Translations under genes and position numbers: made by a program | Assembly: GCF_030382115.1 (NCBI RefSeq) | Contig: NZ_JAUDRJ010000003.1 | Location: forward strand, 4,837,765-4,901,764 | Source of the DNA: Nostoc sp. GT001 | GTDB taxonomy: Bacteria; Cyanobacteriota; Cyanobacteriia; Cyanobacteriales; Nostocaceae | Reading direction: 5' to 3' | DNA length: 64,000 bases | The notes under the pieces: model-generated | What the model was told of the DNA's origin: nothing | Databases searched by the model: none | The model's input: the letters and a program-made list of their open reading frames with translations, nothing else | Shown: positions 55,375-64,000 of the stretch, piece by piece | Layout of the letters: every line of letters starts with the position of its first letter | Position numbering within the stretch: position 1 is the stretch's first letter

Positions 55375-57193
55375 AGAAGGTAGAAAGCCAGAGTAACATT
55401 CCTTTCGGCGTTTATTGTTTTGTTCGATGAGTTTTTCTAAACCTTGAAGTCGATATTGCAAGCCTCTTAAAACATTAATAGCTCGAAAGTCTTGAAAACT
55501 ATTCACACCGAAATCTGTAAATGCCTTGGGATCTTGTTTGGTACCAATCACTGCCATAACGTTAACCTGAGCAAAGGTTGCCTCAACGCCAGGTAGGAAA
55601 CTAGTGAGGTTCTCGCCTTGAACGATTCCTTTAATAGTTGGAATAGGCTGGTAGATGGCTCCTGGCATATTCGGAATAAAAGCCATGTATTGGTATTGAA
55701 TCCAGGCAATAGCTGAGTGTTGTGGGCTAGCAGTAAAAATGACTTGTGTGAGTATATCAATCAACTGGTCGCGGTTGGTCAGACGGGGCGGCAAAGAAGC
55801 TATACCAAAACCTTGCTCGCTAATGGGTCTTTGTAAAGCTTGTATCCAATTTTGTAGTTCAAAATCCTCACGGATATCTCGGTTGGATTTGTAGTAAATT
55901 CCTACATATTGACTAACATATTCTTCTAAGGCTTTCCAGACTAGCAACCCGTCATCACGATAGGGAAAATCTCGCAATACAGAACGATCATCGACACCGC
56001 GCTGGCGTAAATTAGTAGGAAGAGCAAATTTGCTGAAATTGTTAAAAACCTCAGTAACTCCTTGATTTGCAAGGTTGCGTGAGCTTTCAAGAGTGCCTCC
56101 TAAAATGATATCTACCAATCCTCCAGGATTGATTAGTACCCGATCCGCAAGGGCATTGATTGCCATTGTGAACTCAAAATGGGGTTTTAGTAGCACATTC
56201 ACGGGATGGCGAGTTGCTAGTTCACGAACAGTAGCTAGTGCAATTGGTTCTAAAACAAGATGGAGTCTGCCCCAAGTGACGTACTAACTCATGGACATAA
56301 AAATCAGCCATCTGAGCAATCAGTTTAGCTAAAGTCCAGTCAACTCCATCCATTGGTGTACAAAGCAAGCTGATTCCGGGAACTTGTCCTAGTTGGATGG
56401 CAATAGGGATTAAGCGCGAATCCCTGCGACTGCGATCGCTATAATAAAGTGTAATTGGGGCAGTCAGAAATTGATTCTTTTTCGGAGCAATGGTATCACT
56501 ATCAAGTAATGCATAATCGGTGACAAACAGATTGCCATTTTGAGTAGCACTTTTGAGAGTTTCTCTAACGTACCCTTTTTTATATACACTTCTAAGCACA
56601 GTTTGAAAAATCTCATCCGTTATTCCAAGTTTTTGAGTCAGGCTGTAATTGAGCGCCAAGACATTGGTTAGTTCCATTGGGTTGGGGCCAGAAAGCCGCT
56701 GTTGCGCGAATGTGGCATCGCTTTGAAAGTTCTTCTTGGCTACATCTGGTAAAGGCAGAATAGGAAAAACCGCAGCGTAGTCTTCTAGCTTGAGAAACAA
56801 CTGAGGATTCTTGAGAAACGCCTGTTGATTCGCTGTCACTTTCTCTGCCAAAATTCCCCGATTACTGTTATATTCCTCAGAAAAAATCTCTTGGGCAGGT
56901 AAAGTTGCCACACGGACAGAAGCTGGTAGCCGTGATGCAATCTGATATTCTTGACGTGTTTGTTGTAGCTGCTGTTGACGCTCTTGCTGGCATTTCAGCG
57001 AATCGTGTTGCGGTAAAGTTGGGATGTGCGGATTGACAGGAGGACTTGGCTTTGAAGGGTGAGTATCGCCTCTGACCAAGTTTTCCAAGCCAGGGGTACA
57101 GGCTAGACCTAATAGAGCTAGCATAGTACGGCGCGATAGGATGTATTTCTCTATTAATTGTTGGTGTCGTTGCTGTCGAGTCGGTAAGCGCAT
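55348..57193 (-). pseudogene. Lipoxygenase-family gene, frameshifted
   Basis: Two minus-strand frames form one lipoxygenase of about 615 residues. It starts at the ATG at 57193 (MRLPTRQQRHQQLIEKYI), with GGGGAGGA at 57208-57201, and carries a Tat-like signal SRRTMLALLGLA. The first frame runs to WTLAKLIAQMADFYVHELVR, then HLGQT, where one extra base near 56262 breaks it. Without that base it continues HLVLEPIALATVRELATRHP into the second frame (VNVLLKPHFEFTMAINALAD). The first iron-ligand motif is HLGQTH. The later region is SPQHSAIAWIQYQ, where Ala stands at the usual Asn position. The chain ends NSTSG rather than in the usual C-terminal Ile. Lipoxygenases oxygenate polyunsaturated fatty acids. 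This copy is probably dead unless the frameshift is an error. Confidence 0.85.
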
Positions 57194-57913
57194 TACATTA
57201 TCCTCCCCAAAAAACATACTTTTCACCAATAAAAATCATACGGTATCTATCGTTTTTTGTGTAAAACATGATACTTATCTTCAACTTATTAAAAAAGGAA
57301 AAAACTCTTGGGGAGCGTCGGGAAGAATGCGTGCAAGTTGATCGTGATGAGCCTACCGAAATTTTACCTTGAAGTGCTAGCAACTGCGTAGGCGTAGCCC
57401 TTCTCTGCGAGAGGCTGCGCTCAGGAACCACCCGTCGTAGACATCGCCATACCTATCGGTAAGAATCTGCGCAAGTTTCTTTTACAGCCCTCAATATGAT
57501 GTCTGCATAATTACTTATTAAACTAGTGAAATTTTATATAAGGATATCTAAGTTTCCCGGCTTAGATATCCACTAGCAACATAACCTACATTTAATAGAT
57601 TGTTAACTCTATTCTAATTACTATTTTTTGTTTTTAAATGGTTCCTTGGGACAGTTATAAATTCATCCTTAAGTTAGATGTCAAAATTATATATATTATT
57701 TAAATTGATACACTTTGCAAAATTAATTAGGATTTTTGTTGTATAATACAACATTACTGGTTAATAATACCTTCTTAAAAAGTCATTAAATAAATTTTTT
57801 GATTTTTACCTTAAGCTTTTATATTGAGACTAACTTCTCAAGCTGATTACCGATCGCAACCATAAACATAAGCTATGTGCAGGTGCGTTACACTAGTTAA
57901 CGCACCCTAATTT
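57194..57913. other. Long intergenic region with hairpin
   Basis: This 720-base spacer lies between the lipoxygenase start and the Ppx/GppA stop. It contains a GCGTAGGCGTAGCCCTTCTC dispersed repeat at about 57388 and the 11-bp hairpin at 57542-57571. The remainder is very AT-rich. No gene is seen. Confidence 0.5.
57542..57571. repeat. Perfect 11-bp hairpin
   Basis: GGATATCTAAG at 57542-57552 pairs with CTTAGATATCC at 57561-57571 around an eight-base loop. It lies about 340 bases beyond the ppx stop. Lacking a proper T-run, it is a weak terminator candidate or a repeat. Confidence 0.55.
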
Positions 57914-59563
57914 CTAAGACAAGTTAGGAATACTAGACCTTTCTAAACTCGCTACTAATTTCACTCCAAACTCTTCCTCAAACACTCCTTTTTTATAATT
58001 TAAGCTCCAAAGTTCTAAGTCACAATCATCATCCAATTGAGTTGGGAAAATTAGCAAATTGACCTGATTAAGTTGTGAATAATACTCACATTGCACTTGA
58101 GCGATCGCACCAATTTGTCGTCTATCTAATGCGACTGCCAATCTTAAAATTGCACTTAATTGACTAACAATTTGTCGCTGTTGTTTAGTCAACAAACTCT
58201 GGTAGTTTTCATGTTTTTTCTTGGGCGGCGATTTGCGATGATAACGCGCTAAATTGGCAATAATTTCAATCTCGGTTTCTGTATAACCGAGTAATTCACC
58301 ATTGCGAATCAGATAGTAAGAGTGCTTGTGGTGAGACGAATGGCTGATGTAATGACCGCAATTGTGTAATATTGCCGCTGCCCACAGCATTTGTCGCTCG
58401 TCAGTTCCCCAGTGGTGTAAAGTACCTTGAGTTTGGTCAAATAAACTCTCGGCAAATTTTGCCACGCGATCGCTGTATTCTAAGTTGATGTGGTATTTAT
58501 CCGCGAGTTTGAGAACATTCCGTTCCCGAACTGAACTTTGGTAGCGTAGCTTATCTTCAATTAAACCGTGGGTTAGCATCCAGTCTACAATTACGCCTTC
58601 TCTCAGAGAACGCTCACAAACTGTTACCGATTCACTGCCCAAAAGGGTCATTGCTTCCTGTAATATCACTGCGCCCGCAAGGATAACTTCAGGGCGCTTC
58701 TCTGGCATACCAGGAATCTCAGCCCTTTCGGAATTATTCAGTTTCCGTAAGCGATTTACCAACTCTTGCAAGTCTTTAAAACTAAATTGGTAGCCATTGA
58801 GAGTGGAAGGAATAACACCCGACTTTTCCCGTGCATGAATCATCGCCAGGGTTTCAATTGTGCCAGATGTACCCACCAAACGGGGAGATTCCCCAAGCTT
58901 TAGGTTGGCTAGGATCTCATCCACGGAACGTTCTAACATGCCCCGTGTATAAGATTCCAAGTAGTTAAACTCAGTGTTGCTGATGGGGTCAGTGGTGATT
59001 AACTCGCTAGTGAGTCGCACTGCACCAACTTTGGTACTGGTGAGAGTGCGGGCTTGGTGACTATCGCCTAAAATCAATTCTGTGGAACCACCGCCAATAT
59101 CAATAATCATGTGGGGCTGGTTGTGAAATTCCATCCCCGATAGCACGCCAAGATAGATTCGCCGCGCTTCTTCTTGACCAGAAATCAAGTCAACGCTTAA
59201 ACCCAACTCCGCTTCTATTTTGTGCAAAAAATCTTTACCATTCGGGGCTTCCCGCACAGCACTAGTTGCCACAGCGATGATTGTTTCAGCGTTGATAGTT
59301 TTGGCAACTTCTTGGAAGCGTCCTAAAGCAGCGATCGCCTTTTCAATTATCTCTGGCTTGAGTTCTCCAGTGGTAAGATTGCGATCGCCAAGCCTCACGG
59401 TTTCCTTTTCTTTAGCAATAATGCTGAAAGCTGGTAGTGTGGGGTCAATCTTGACTACTACCATGTGTAGAGAATTTGTTCCCAGGTCAATGGCAGCAAT
59501 AATCCGATGTTGCTTAGATGGTTGAGTAGGAATACTCTCCCAGCTAGAAACTAAATTCAGCAT
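57914..59563 (-). CDS. ppx: Exopolyphosphatase / pppGpp phosphohydrolase (Ppx/GppA)
   Basis: The 549-residue protein has the ASKHA-fold Ppx motifs AAIDLGTNSLHMVVV (phosphate 1 loop), VATSAVREAPNG, DIGGGSTELILGD (phosphate 2) and GTSGTIETLAMI. A C-terminal HD-type domain includes AAILHNCGHYISHSSHHKHS. It releases phosphate from polyphosphate and/or removes the gamma-phosphate of pppGpp, in the cytosol. It is divergent from the prenyltransferase gene at 59913, an arrangement common in cyanobacteria. Ppx versus GppA specificity cannot be decided from sequence. Confidence 0.93.
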   Translation of the reverse strand: MLNLVSSWESIPTQPSKQHRIIAAIDLGTNSLHMVVVKIDPTLPAFSIIAKEKETVRLGDRNLTTGELKPEIIEKAIAALGRFQEVAKTINAETIIAVATSAVREAPNGKDFLHKIEAELGLSVDLISGQEEARRIYLGVLSGMEFHNQPHMIIDIGGGSTELILGDSHQARTLTSTKVGAVRLTSELITTDPISNTEFNYLESYTRGMLERSVDEILANLKLGESPRLVGTSGTIETLAMIHAREKSGVIPSTLNGYQFSFKDLQELVNRLRKLNNSERAEIPGMPEKRPEVILAGAVILQEAMTLLGSESVTVCERSLREGVIVDWMLTHGLIEDKLRYQSSVRERNVLKLADKYHINLEYSDRVAKFAESLFDQTQGTLHHWGTDERQMLWAAAILHNCGHYISHSSHHKHSYYLIRNGELLGYTETEIEIIANLARYHRKSPPKKKHENYQSLLTKQQRQIVSQLSAILRLAVALDRRQIGAIAQVQCEYYSQLNQVNLLIFPTQLDDDCDLELWSLNYKKGVFEEEFGVKLVASLERSSIPNLS

Positions 59564-59912
59564 CTAGTTTTCTCTCTTTATTAAGAAATGATGGCAAACG
59601 GTGATACGTCGGGGTAGCTAGCACTGATATTTATGACAACACACTTGCTCAGACTGAGTGCTGTTAGCGGTAGCAGGGCGTTGAGCCAGTGCTGAATATT
59701 GAGTAAATTAAAAAATACTCAGCATTCGCAACTCAGCTTGATCGAGGGTAACTGAGCTATGTATATTCACCCTACTATTTATAACCTGAGTGACTATTTA
59801 AAGATATTTAAAGTTGCCACTTTAGGTTATGTTTTTACAAATAACAAATAACGTTATTCTATAGATGTAAAGAAGTGTGAATTCATCTCTCTAAAGTTAT
59901 TTGTTGATTTCT
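59564..59912. other. Divergent promoter region of ppx and prenyltransferase genes
   Basis: The 349-base spacer carries a GTTAGCGGTAGCAGGGCG repeat fragment (about 59663) and an imperfect hairpin around GAATATTGAGTA/TACTCAGCATTC (about 59694-59727). It presumably has promoters in both directions. No gene is seen. Confidence 0.5.
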
Positions 59913-60794
59913 ATGTTAACGACGCCAGAACGCCCCCAGTCACCAATTTGGCTTGTAATTATCCGGCTTTTACGCTGGCATAAACCAGAAGGGCGGTTAA
60001 TTTTAATGATTCCTGCCCTTTGGGCTGTGTTTTTGGCAGCTTCAGGGAAACCCCCTTTACCTCTGGTTGGTGTGATTATATTGGGTACTCTGGCTACGAG
60101 TGCGGCTGGGTGTGTTGTCAACGATTTGTGGGATCGGGATATCGATCCAGAAGTGGAGAGAACACGCGATCGCCCCCTTGCTTCTCGCGCTTTATCTGTG
60201 AAAGTTGGGATTGTAGTCGCGATCGTCTCTTTAGTATGTGCAGCAGTTTTGGCCTTTTATCTTAATCCCCTGAGTTTCTGGTTATGTGTAGCAGCAGTGC
60301 CTGTAATTTTGCTTTATCCAGGTGCAAAGCGGGTGTTTCCTGTACCGCAACTAGTACTTTCCATCGCTTGGGGTTTTGGGGTCTTGATTAGTTGGAGTGC
60401 AGTAACACAAAGCATTTCTCAACCAACTTGGTTGCTTTGGGGCGCGACTGTATTGTGGACATTGGGATTTGATACAGTTTACGCCATGAGCGACAAGGAA
60501 GACGATCGCCGCATTGGTGTTAAATCCAGCGCCCTATTTTTTGGTAATTATGCCCCTCTAGCTATTGGAATTTTCTTTGCTGGCACAATCTTGTTATTGT
60601 CTTGGTTAGGCATAGTTATACATCTGCACTTAGCCTTCTGGATTAGCCTTGCAGTTGCTACTATCGGATGGGTTTGGCAGTCTCTGCGATTAAGAGACCA
60701 ATACTTACCTAATTCTGCTTATGGTGAGATGTTCCGGCAAAATGTGTGGATTGGTTTTATTTTACTTGCTGGGATGATTGCTGGATCTTTATAA
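59913..60794 (+). CDS. ubiA: 4-hydroxybenzoate polyprenyltransferase (UbiA family, plastoquinone synthesis)
   Basis: I use the ATG at 59913 (MLTTPERPQSPIW) rather than the upstream TTG. The 293-residue membrane protein has about eight helices. The first Asp-rich motif is NDLWDRDIDPEVERTRDRPL and the second is YAMSDKEDDRRIGVKS; these bind Mg-prenyl diphosphate. In cyanobacteria this enzyme attaches the prenyl tail to 4-hydroxybenzoate for plastoquinone. The length and motifs are standard. Cyanobacterial literature also uses other symbols for it. Confidence 0.9.
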   Translation: MLTTPERPQSPIWLVIIRLLRWHKPEGRLILMIPALWAVFLAASGKPPLPLVGVIILGTLATSAAGCVVNDLWDRDIDPEVERTRDRPLASRALSVKVGIVVAIVSLVCAAVLAFYLNPLSFWLCVAAVPVILLYPGAKRVFPVPQLVLSIAWGFGVLISWSAVTQSISQPTWLLWGATVLWTLGFDTVYAMSDKEDDRRIGVKSSALFFGNYAPLAIGIFFAGTILLLSWLGIVIHLHLAFWISLAVATIGWVWQSLRLRDQYLPNSAYGEMFRQNVWIGFILLAGMIAGSL

Positions 60795-61203
60795 GGAGTA
60801 AATTGGATTTACCCCACCCTAACCCTCCCCTTGTAAAGGCTACGGTGTACACACAAGTCTTGCCGCAGCCATATCTTTGTTTATTAATGAATCTCGCACT
60901 GTGTTTTTATCCCGCCTCGGAATGAATTCCGAGTCTCATAGCCCAAGTCCACTGAAAGTGGACTGAATTAATTATTTAGTCCACTTTCAGTGGAGTTTCG
61001 CTATCAGCCCAGAACTTCAGTTCTGGGCGGGATATGGGTGGGCGTGACAGTTTCACTGTAGAGGATTTTTCGATTTGTGTGTACACCGTAGCCCTTGACA
61101 AGGGGAGTTAGAGGGGGTCAGAAAGACTTGTGCGTACACTTTAGCCTCGCTCTTAGGTGCTTGGAGATGAGGTTCTTACTGAATTATGCGTTGAAAATTT
61201 ACC
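60795..61203. other. Intergenic region occupied by inverted-repeat element
   Basis: About 70 percent of this 409-base spacer is the MITE-like element at 60825-61107. The remaining 3' part carries the presumed promoter of the asparagine-synthase-like gene. No gene is seen. Confidence 0.6.
60825..61107. repeat. 283-bp MITE-like element with about 32-bp terminal inverted repeats
   Basis: The left arm starting CTCCCCTTGTAAAGG and ending CGGTGTACACACAA (60825-60856) is inverted at 61075-61107 with one mismatch and one indel. Inside are AGTCCACT...AGTGGACT and AGTCCACTTTCAGTGGA palindromes, CAGAACTTCAGTTCTG, and a CCCGCCTCGGAAT motif shared with about 7084. It is non-coding. Confidence 0.8.
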
Positions 61204-62958
61204 ATGCTATTTGATGCGTTTAAAAATCGTAAATCTCCTAAAATCGAATTCATCAAAACTAACCCAAGCTGGCGCGTAGCGTGGGGAACAGTTGATGCAA
61301 ACTATGAAGATATAGCTTGGCGAGATGAAAAAATTTCTGTAATCTTACCACACACAAATTCGGAATTGCCGACGGAGAAATTAGCAATCAGTTCTAGAGG
61401 ACGATTTGTTGTTGTTGGTGATGTTTGGTTAACTAACCGAGTGCAATTGCTGCAAAAGTTGGGAATTGAACCGGATAGCTTTCAAGAAAGTTCTCTGCAA
61501 CTGGTGGCTAATCTTTGGGAACGATGGGTTAATGAAAGTCTTAGCCAACTTGTAGGGGTGTTTGCGCTAGTGGTTTGGGATAGAGAGAAACAGGTGTTGA
61601 GATTGATTCGCGATCGCATCGGTGTTCGTACTCTCTATTACACTACCACTGGTTCAGTTCGTTGGATTGCGCCTCAGCTAAGAACTTTATCACCCCATCG
61701 TTCATCTGATTTAGATTTGGTGGCGTTGCGAGATTATCTTTGTTGTGCCTTTGTTCCTGGCGAACGAACCCTTTGGGAACAGGTGCGGGAACTGCGACCT
61801 GGAACCGTTTTAGAATTTCCTGACCACAAAGTTACAGCTTATTGGCAACTTCAAGAACAGATTGTAGCAATAGATCGACCCTTAGCATGGCATGGCGATC
61901 GCTTGCGAGAACTCCTAGAGCAAGTTGTTCAAGAATATTTACCACCAGTAAATGAACCCGTTGGCGTTTTTCTTTCTGGTGGTTTGGACTCTAGCAGTAT
62001 CACTGCTTTAGTAGCAAAATTCCACAAAGCACCAGTCCACACCTTCTCGATTCATTTTGGTTCAGAATGTCCCAATGAGTTAGAATTTTCCAATCTCGTT
62101 GCATCCCATTGTCAAACGCAGCATCACATTTTAGAAATTACTTTTAAGGATATGTGGTCACGTTTGCCGGAAACAATGGCTTATTTAGATGACCCCATTG
62201 GCGACCCATTGACTGTTCCCAACCTTTTGCTGGGACGACTGGCGAGAGAAAGTGTAGAAGTAGTTTTGAATGGCGAAGGTGGCGACCCCTGTTTTGGCGG
62301 CCCAAAAAATCAGCCGATGCTAATTAATAGTTTATATGGCTCCGTTACCAATCAAGATGCATTGCAAGCTTATTTAATTTTCTTTCAAAAGTGTGCTGTT
62401 GATTTACCGCAACTTTTAAAACCAGAAGTTTGGACAGCAGTACAAACAGCGCCTTGGGTTTTTGCAGAAGATTTATATTCCCAAGCAAACTATCTGAATC
62501 GTTTGATGGCAATGAATATCAAATTTAAAGGCGCTGACCAAATTCTGACCAAAGTCAGTAACTTGACTCAAGCTGCTCTTTTGCAAGGTCGTTCTCCTTT
62601 ATTTGACCAACGAATAGTAGACTTAAGCATGGAAATACCTCCAGAATATAAGCTTTCTGGAGTGGAAGAAAAAGCAGTTTTAAAGCAAGCGATCGCAGAT
62701 ATTTTACCAGACACAATTATTCATCGTCCCAAAAGTGGCATGATGGTACCGGTGCAGTTAGGATTTCGGAAATATTGGCAGCAAGAAGCCAGAGATTTAT
62801 TGCTAAATCGGAATGCAGCTATCACTCCTTACTTAAACCAGTTGCCAATTCGTAATTGGTTAAACTATCAAGGCGATACTTGGAGTCGTTATGGAGTAAA
62901 GCTGTGGTTGCTTGCTAGTTTAGAAATTTGGTTACAAGTAAATCAAAAAGCACAGTAA
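61204..62958 (+). CDS. Asparagine-synthase-like protein lacking the glutaminase Cys
   Basis: The 584-residue protein has an N-terminal Ntn-like domain (about 1-185; FVVVGDVWLTNR, SQLVGVFALVVWDREK, RDRIGVRTLYY) and a C-terminal synthase domain with PP-loop SGGLDSSS (from S258), GEGGDP and RPKSGMMVPVQ. Position 2 is Leu, not the catalytic Cys of glutamine-dependent enzymes, so glutamine hydrolysis is not expected. Similar Cys-less homologues serve as ammonia-dependent synthetases or, in lasso-peptide clusters, as ATP-dependent macrolactam synthases. No lasso precursor or protease is recognisable next to it. Substrate unknown. Confidence 0.85.
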   Translation: MLFDAFKNRKSPKIEFIKTNPSWRVAWGTVDANYEDIAWRDEKISVILPHTNSELPTEKLAISSRGRFVVVGDVWLTNRVQLLQKLGIEPDSFQESSLQLVANLWERWVNESLSQLVGVFALVVWDREKQVLRLIRDRIGVRTLYYTTTGSVRWIAPQLRTLSPHRSSDLDLVALRDYLCCAFVPGERTLWEQVRELRPGTVLEFPDHKVTAYWQLQEQIVAIDRPLAWHGDRLRELLEQVVQEYLPPVNEPVGVFLSGGLDSSSITALVAKFHKAPVHTFSIHFGSECPNELEFSNLVASHCQTQHHILEITFKDMWSRLPETMAYLDDPIGDPLTVPNLLLGRLARESVEVVLNGEGGDPCFGGPKNQPMLINSLYGSVTNQDALQAYLIFFQKCAVDLPQLLKPEVWTAVQTAPWVFAEDLYSQANYLNRLMAMNIKFKGADQILTKVSNLTQAALLQGRSPLFDQRIVDLSMEIPPEYKLSGVEEKAVLKQAIADILPDTIIHRPKSGMMVPVQLGFRKYWQQEARDLLLNRNAAITPYLNQLPIRNWLNYQGDTWSRYGVKLWLLASLEIWLQVNQKAQ

Positions 62959-63233
62959 TGAAAGCAACAAAAGGATACGCCATTAATATTACTTATGTTA
63001 ATTTTGAATTTGCAGTAAGCAACATGACTCTTGTTATATAAATATTTCCTGACTTATGTCAGCATTTTTTGTTTTATAAACCACTGAAAAAACGTATTTT
63101 CAAGTGATTGCCGATTTTTTGTTAATTTATTTTTGATTATTTACTGAGCTAATCTCCGTTTGCGGTGTAATCTCAATATACGGTAACTACTACACTCAAC
63201 CTTTGAGATCAATTACACCCAGAGGTGAATACC

Positions 63234-63890
63234 ATGAACAATTATGCTCAACAACAGGAATTTATTTTAAGTCAAATTACAAATAAATATTTTCAGCGTC
63301 GGGATTTCAGTGGATGTGACTTGAGGGGAATCGACCTGAAAGGAATTAATTTAAGTGGTATTAACTTTATCGGAGCAGATTTGCGTGATGCAAACTTATC
63401 TGGCTGTGTTCTGACTCGTGCTAATTTAAGTGGCGCAAATTTGATGCAAGCTAGCTTACGTGAAGCTAATTTGTACGAAGCATCTTTATGTGAAGCCAAT
63501 TTGACTAATGCTGATTTAACAAGAGCAAATTTGTGCGGAACTTTCTTATGGCGGGTGAAATTCACAGGTAGTAATCTTTGGGGTGCTTCTTTATGTGATG
63601 TGGATTTGAGAGAAGCAGACTTAAGTGAAGCCAAATTAATTGAAGCATCACTGATTGAAGCTAACTTAAGTTTTGCAAATCTCACACGAGCAAAGCTATG
63701 TGGAGCAAAATTACTAGAAGCTAATTTGACTGAGGCTAACTTAACTAGTGCAGATTTGACATGGGCAAATTTAACTAAAGCAAACTTGAGTAAGGCAAAC
63801 CTTTGGAAGACAAATTTGATTTATGCAAAGTTGCGAGATACTATTATGCCTGATGGCACAATTGAGCAACCTCAAATAGTTATTTATTAG
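63234..63890 (+). CDS. Pentapeptide-repeat protein
   Basis: I choose the ATG at 63234 (MNNYAQQQEF) over the GTG at 63225, because AGAGG at 63221-63225 is correctly spaced for the ATG. The 218-residue protein contains about 32 consecutive A(D/N)Lxx-type repeats (ANLSGANLMQASLREANLY), predicted to form one right-handed quadrilateral beta helix. It has no signal peptide or membrane segment and is cytosolic. Relatives include HetL and gyrase-protecting proteins, but the repeats alone do not show function. Confidence 0.92.
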   Translation: MNNYAQQQEFILSQITNKYFQRRDFSGCDLRGIDLKGINLSGINFIGADLRDANLSGCVLTRANLSGANLMQASLREANLYEASLCEANLTNADLTRANLCGTFLWRVKFTGSNLWGASLCDVDLREADLSEAKLIEASLIEANLSFANLTRAKLCGAKLLEANLTEANLTSADLTWANLTKANLSKANLWKTNLIYAKLRDTIMPDGTIEQPQIVIY

Positions 63891-63930
63891 TCATTTGTCA
63901 TTAGTCATTAGTCATTTGTCATTTGTCAGG
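63891..63930. repeat. TCATTAG/TCATTTG tandem heptamers
   Basis: Just after the pentapeptide gene, TCATTTG and TCATTAG heptamers alternate about five times. This is a short tandem repeat of the kind abundant in Nostoc-type spacers. Confidence 0.75.
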
Positions 63931-64000
63931 AGGGAAGAACTTTCTGTTTGCCCCTCTGCTTCTTTTCAATTCCCAATGCCCAATACTTCTCTACGAGAGG

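Noticed and set aside
61204..62958. Complete lasso-peptide cluster
   Set aside because: No recognisable precursor, RRE protein, leader protease or exporter flanks the Cys-less synthase in the visible sequence.

Overview
The window reads as chromosome of a filamentous, Nostoc/Anabaena-type cyanobacterium. The palindrome GCGATCGC (HIP1) recurs throughout. The gene families are typical of that group: an NB-ARC/WD40 protein, giant Ser/Thr-kinase/histidine-kinase fusions, SLH porins, pentapeptide repeats, DUF3131, and a UbiA prenyltransferase divergent from Ppx/GppA. Many small inverted-repeat elements fill the spacers. No rRNA, CRISPR array or phage block is visible. There is one tRNA, Ser with anticodon CGA.

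Layout. 1-4625: a left-edge STAND ATPase (minus strand), two small membrane or hypothetical proteins, a lone Cas4-like Fe-S nuclease and a GNAT acetyltransferase. 4804-12058: glycogen debranching enzyme, a histidine kinase/response regulator pair separated by decayed kinase sequence, a ribbon-helix-helix protein and an outer-membrane barrel. 12121-19299: a 1575-residue hybrid kinase, then an RsbW/RsbU/RsbV-type partner-switching module. 19411-27128: a probable exopolysaccharide block with a cellulose-synthase-like GT2 (interrupted by an amber codon), a double DUF3131 protein, a repetitive Gln/Asn-rich membrane protein and an SLH protein. 27368-38107: rpiA, a Ser/Thr kinase, a CapA-type protein, tRNA-Ser, a sugar-dehydrogenase-like propeller, ilvD (frameshifted), and small secreted and hydrolase genes. 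38410-40522: a second overlapping kinase/regulator pair. 40839-46770: a compact same-strand block of P-loop NTPase, ABC exporter, a 22-codon ORF with a strong ribosome binding site, an SLH/OprB porin and an anchored HExxH peptidase. 46934-64000: a decayed ISAs1-type IS, an 1805-residue dual kinase, a Tat-exported RidA-like protein, a frameshifted lipoxygenase, ppx and ubiA, an asparagine-synthase homologue without the glutaminase cysteine, and a pentapeptide-repeat protein.

How it fits together. Much of the window is signalling (two HK/RR pairs, two giant kinases, one Ser/Thr kinase, one partner switch) beside cell-surface and polysaccharide functions. A regulatory link between the partner switch and the GT2/DUF3131 block is inference from position only. 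The best candidate for an undescribed system is the 40839-46770 block, which combines an ATPase, an exporter, a possible short peptide, an outer-membrane channel and a periplasm-facing peptidase. Several genes carry single-base lesions (GT2 amber codon, ilvD and lipoxygenase frameshifts). These may be real decay or draft-sequence errors, and ilvD especially should be checked against reads.
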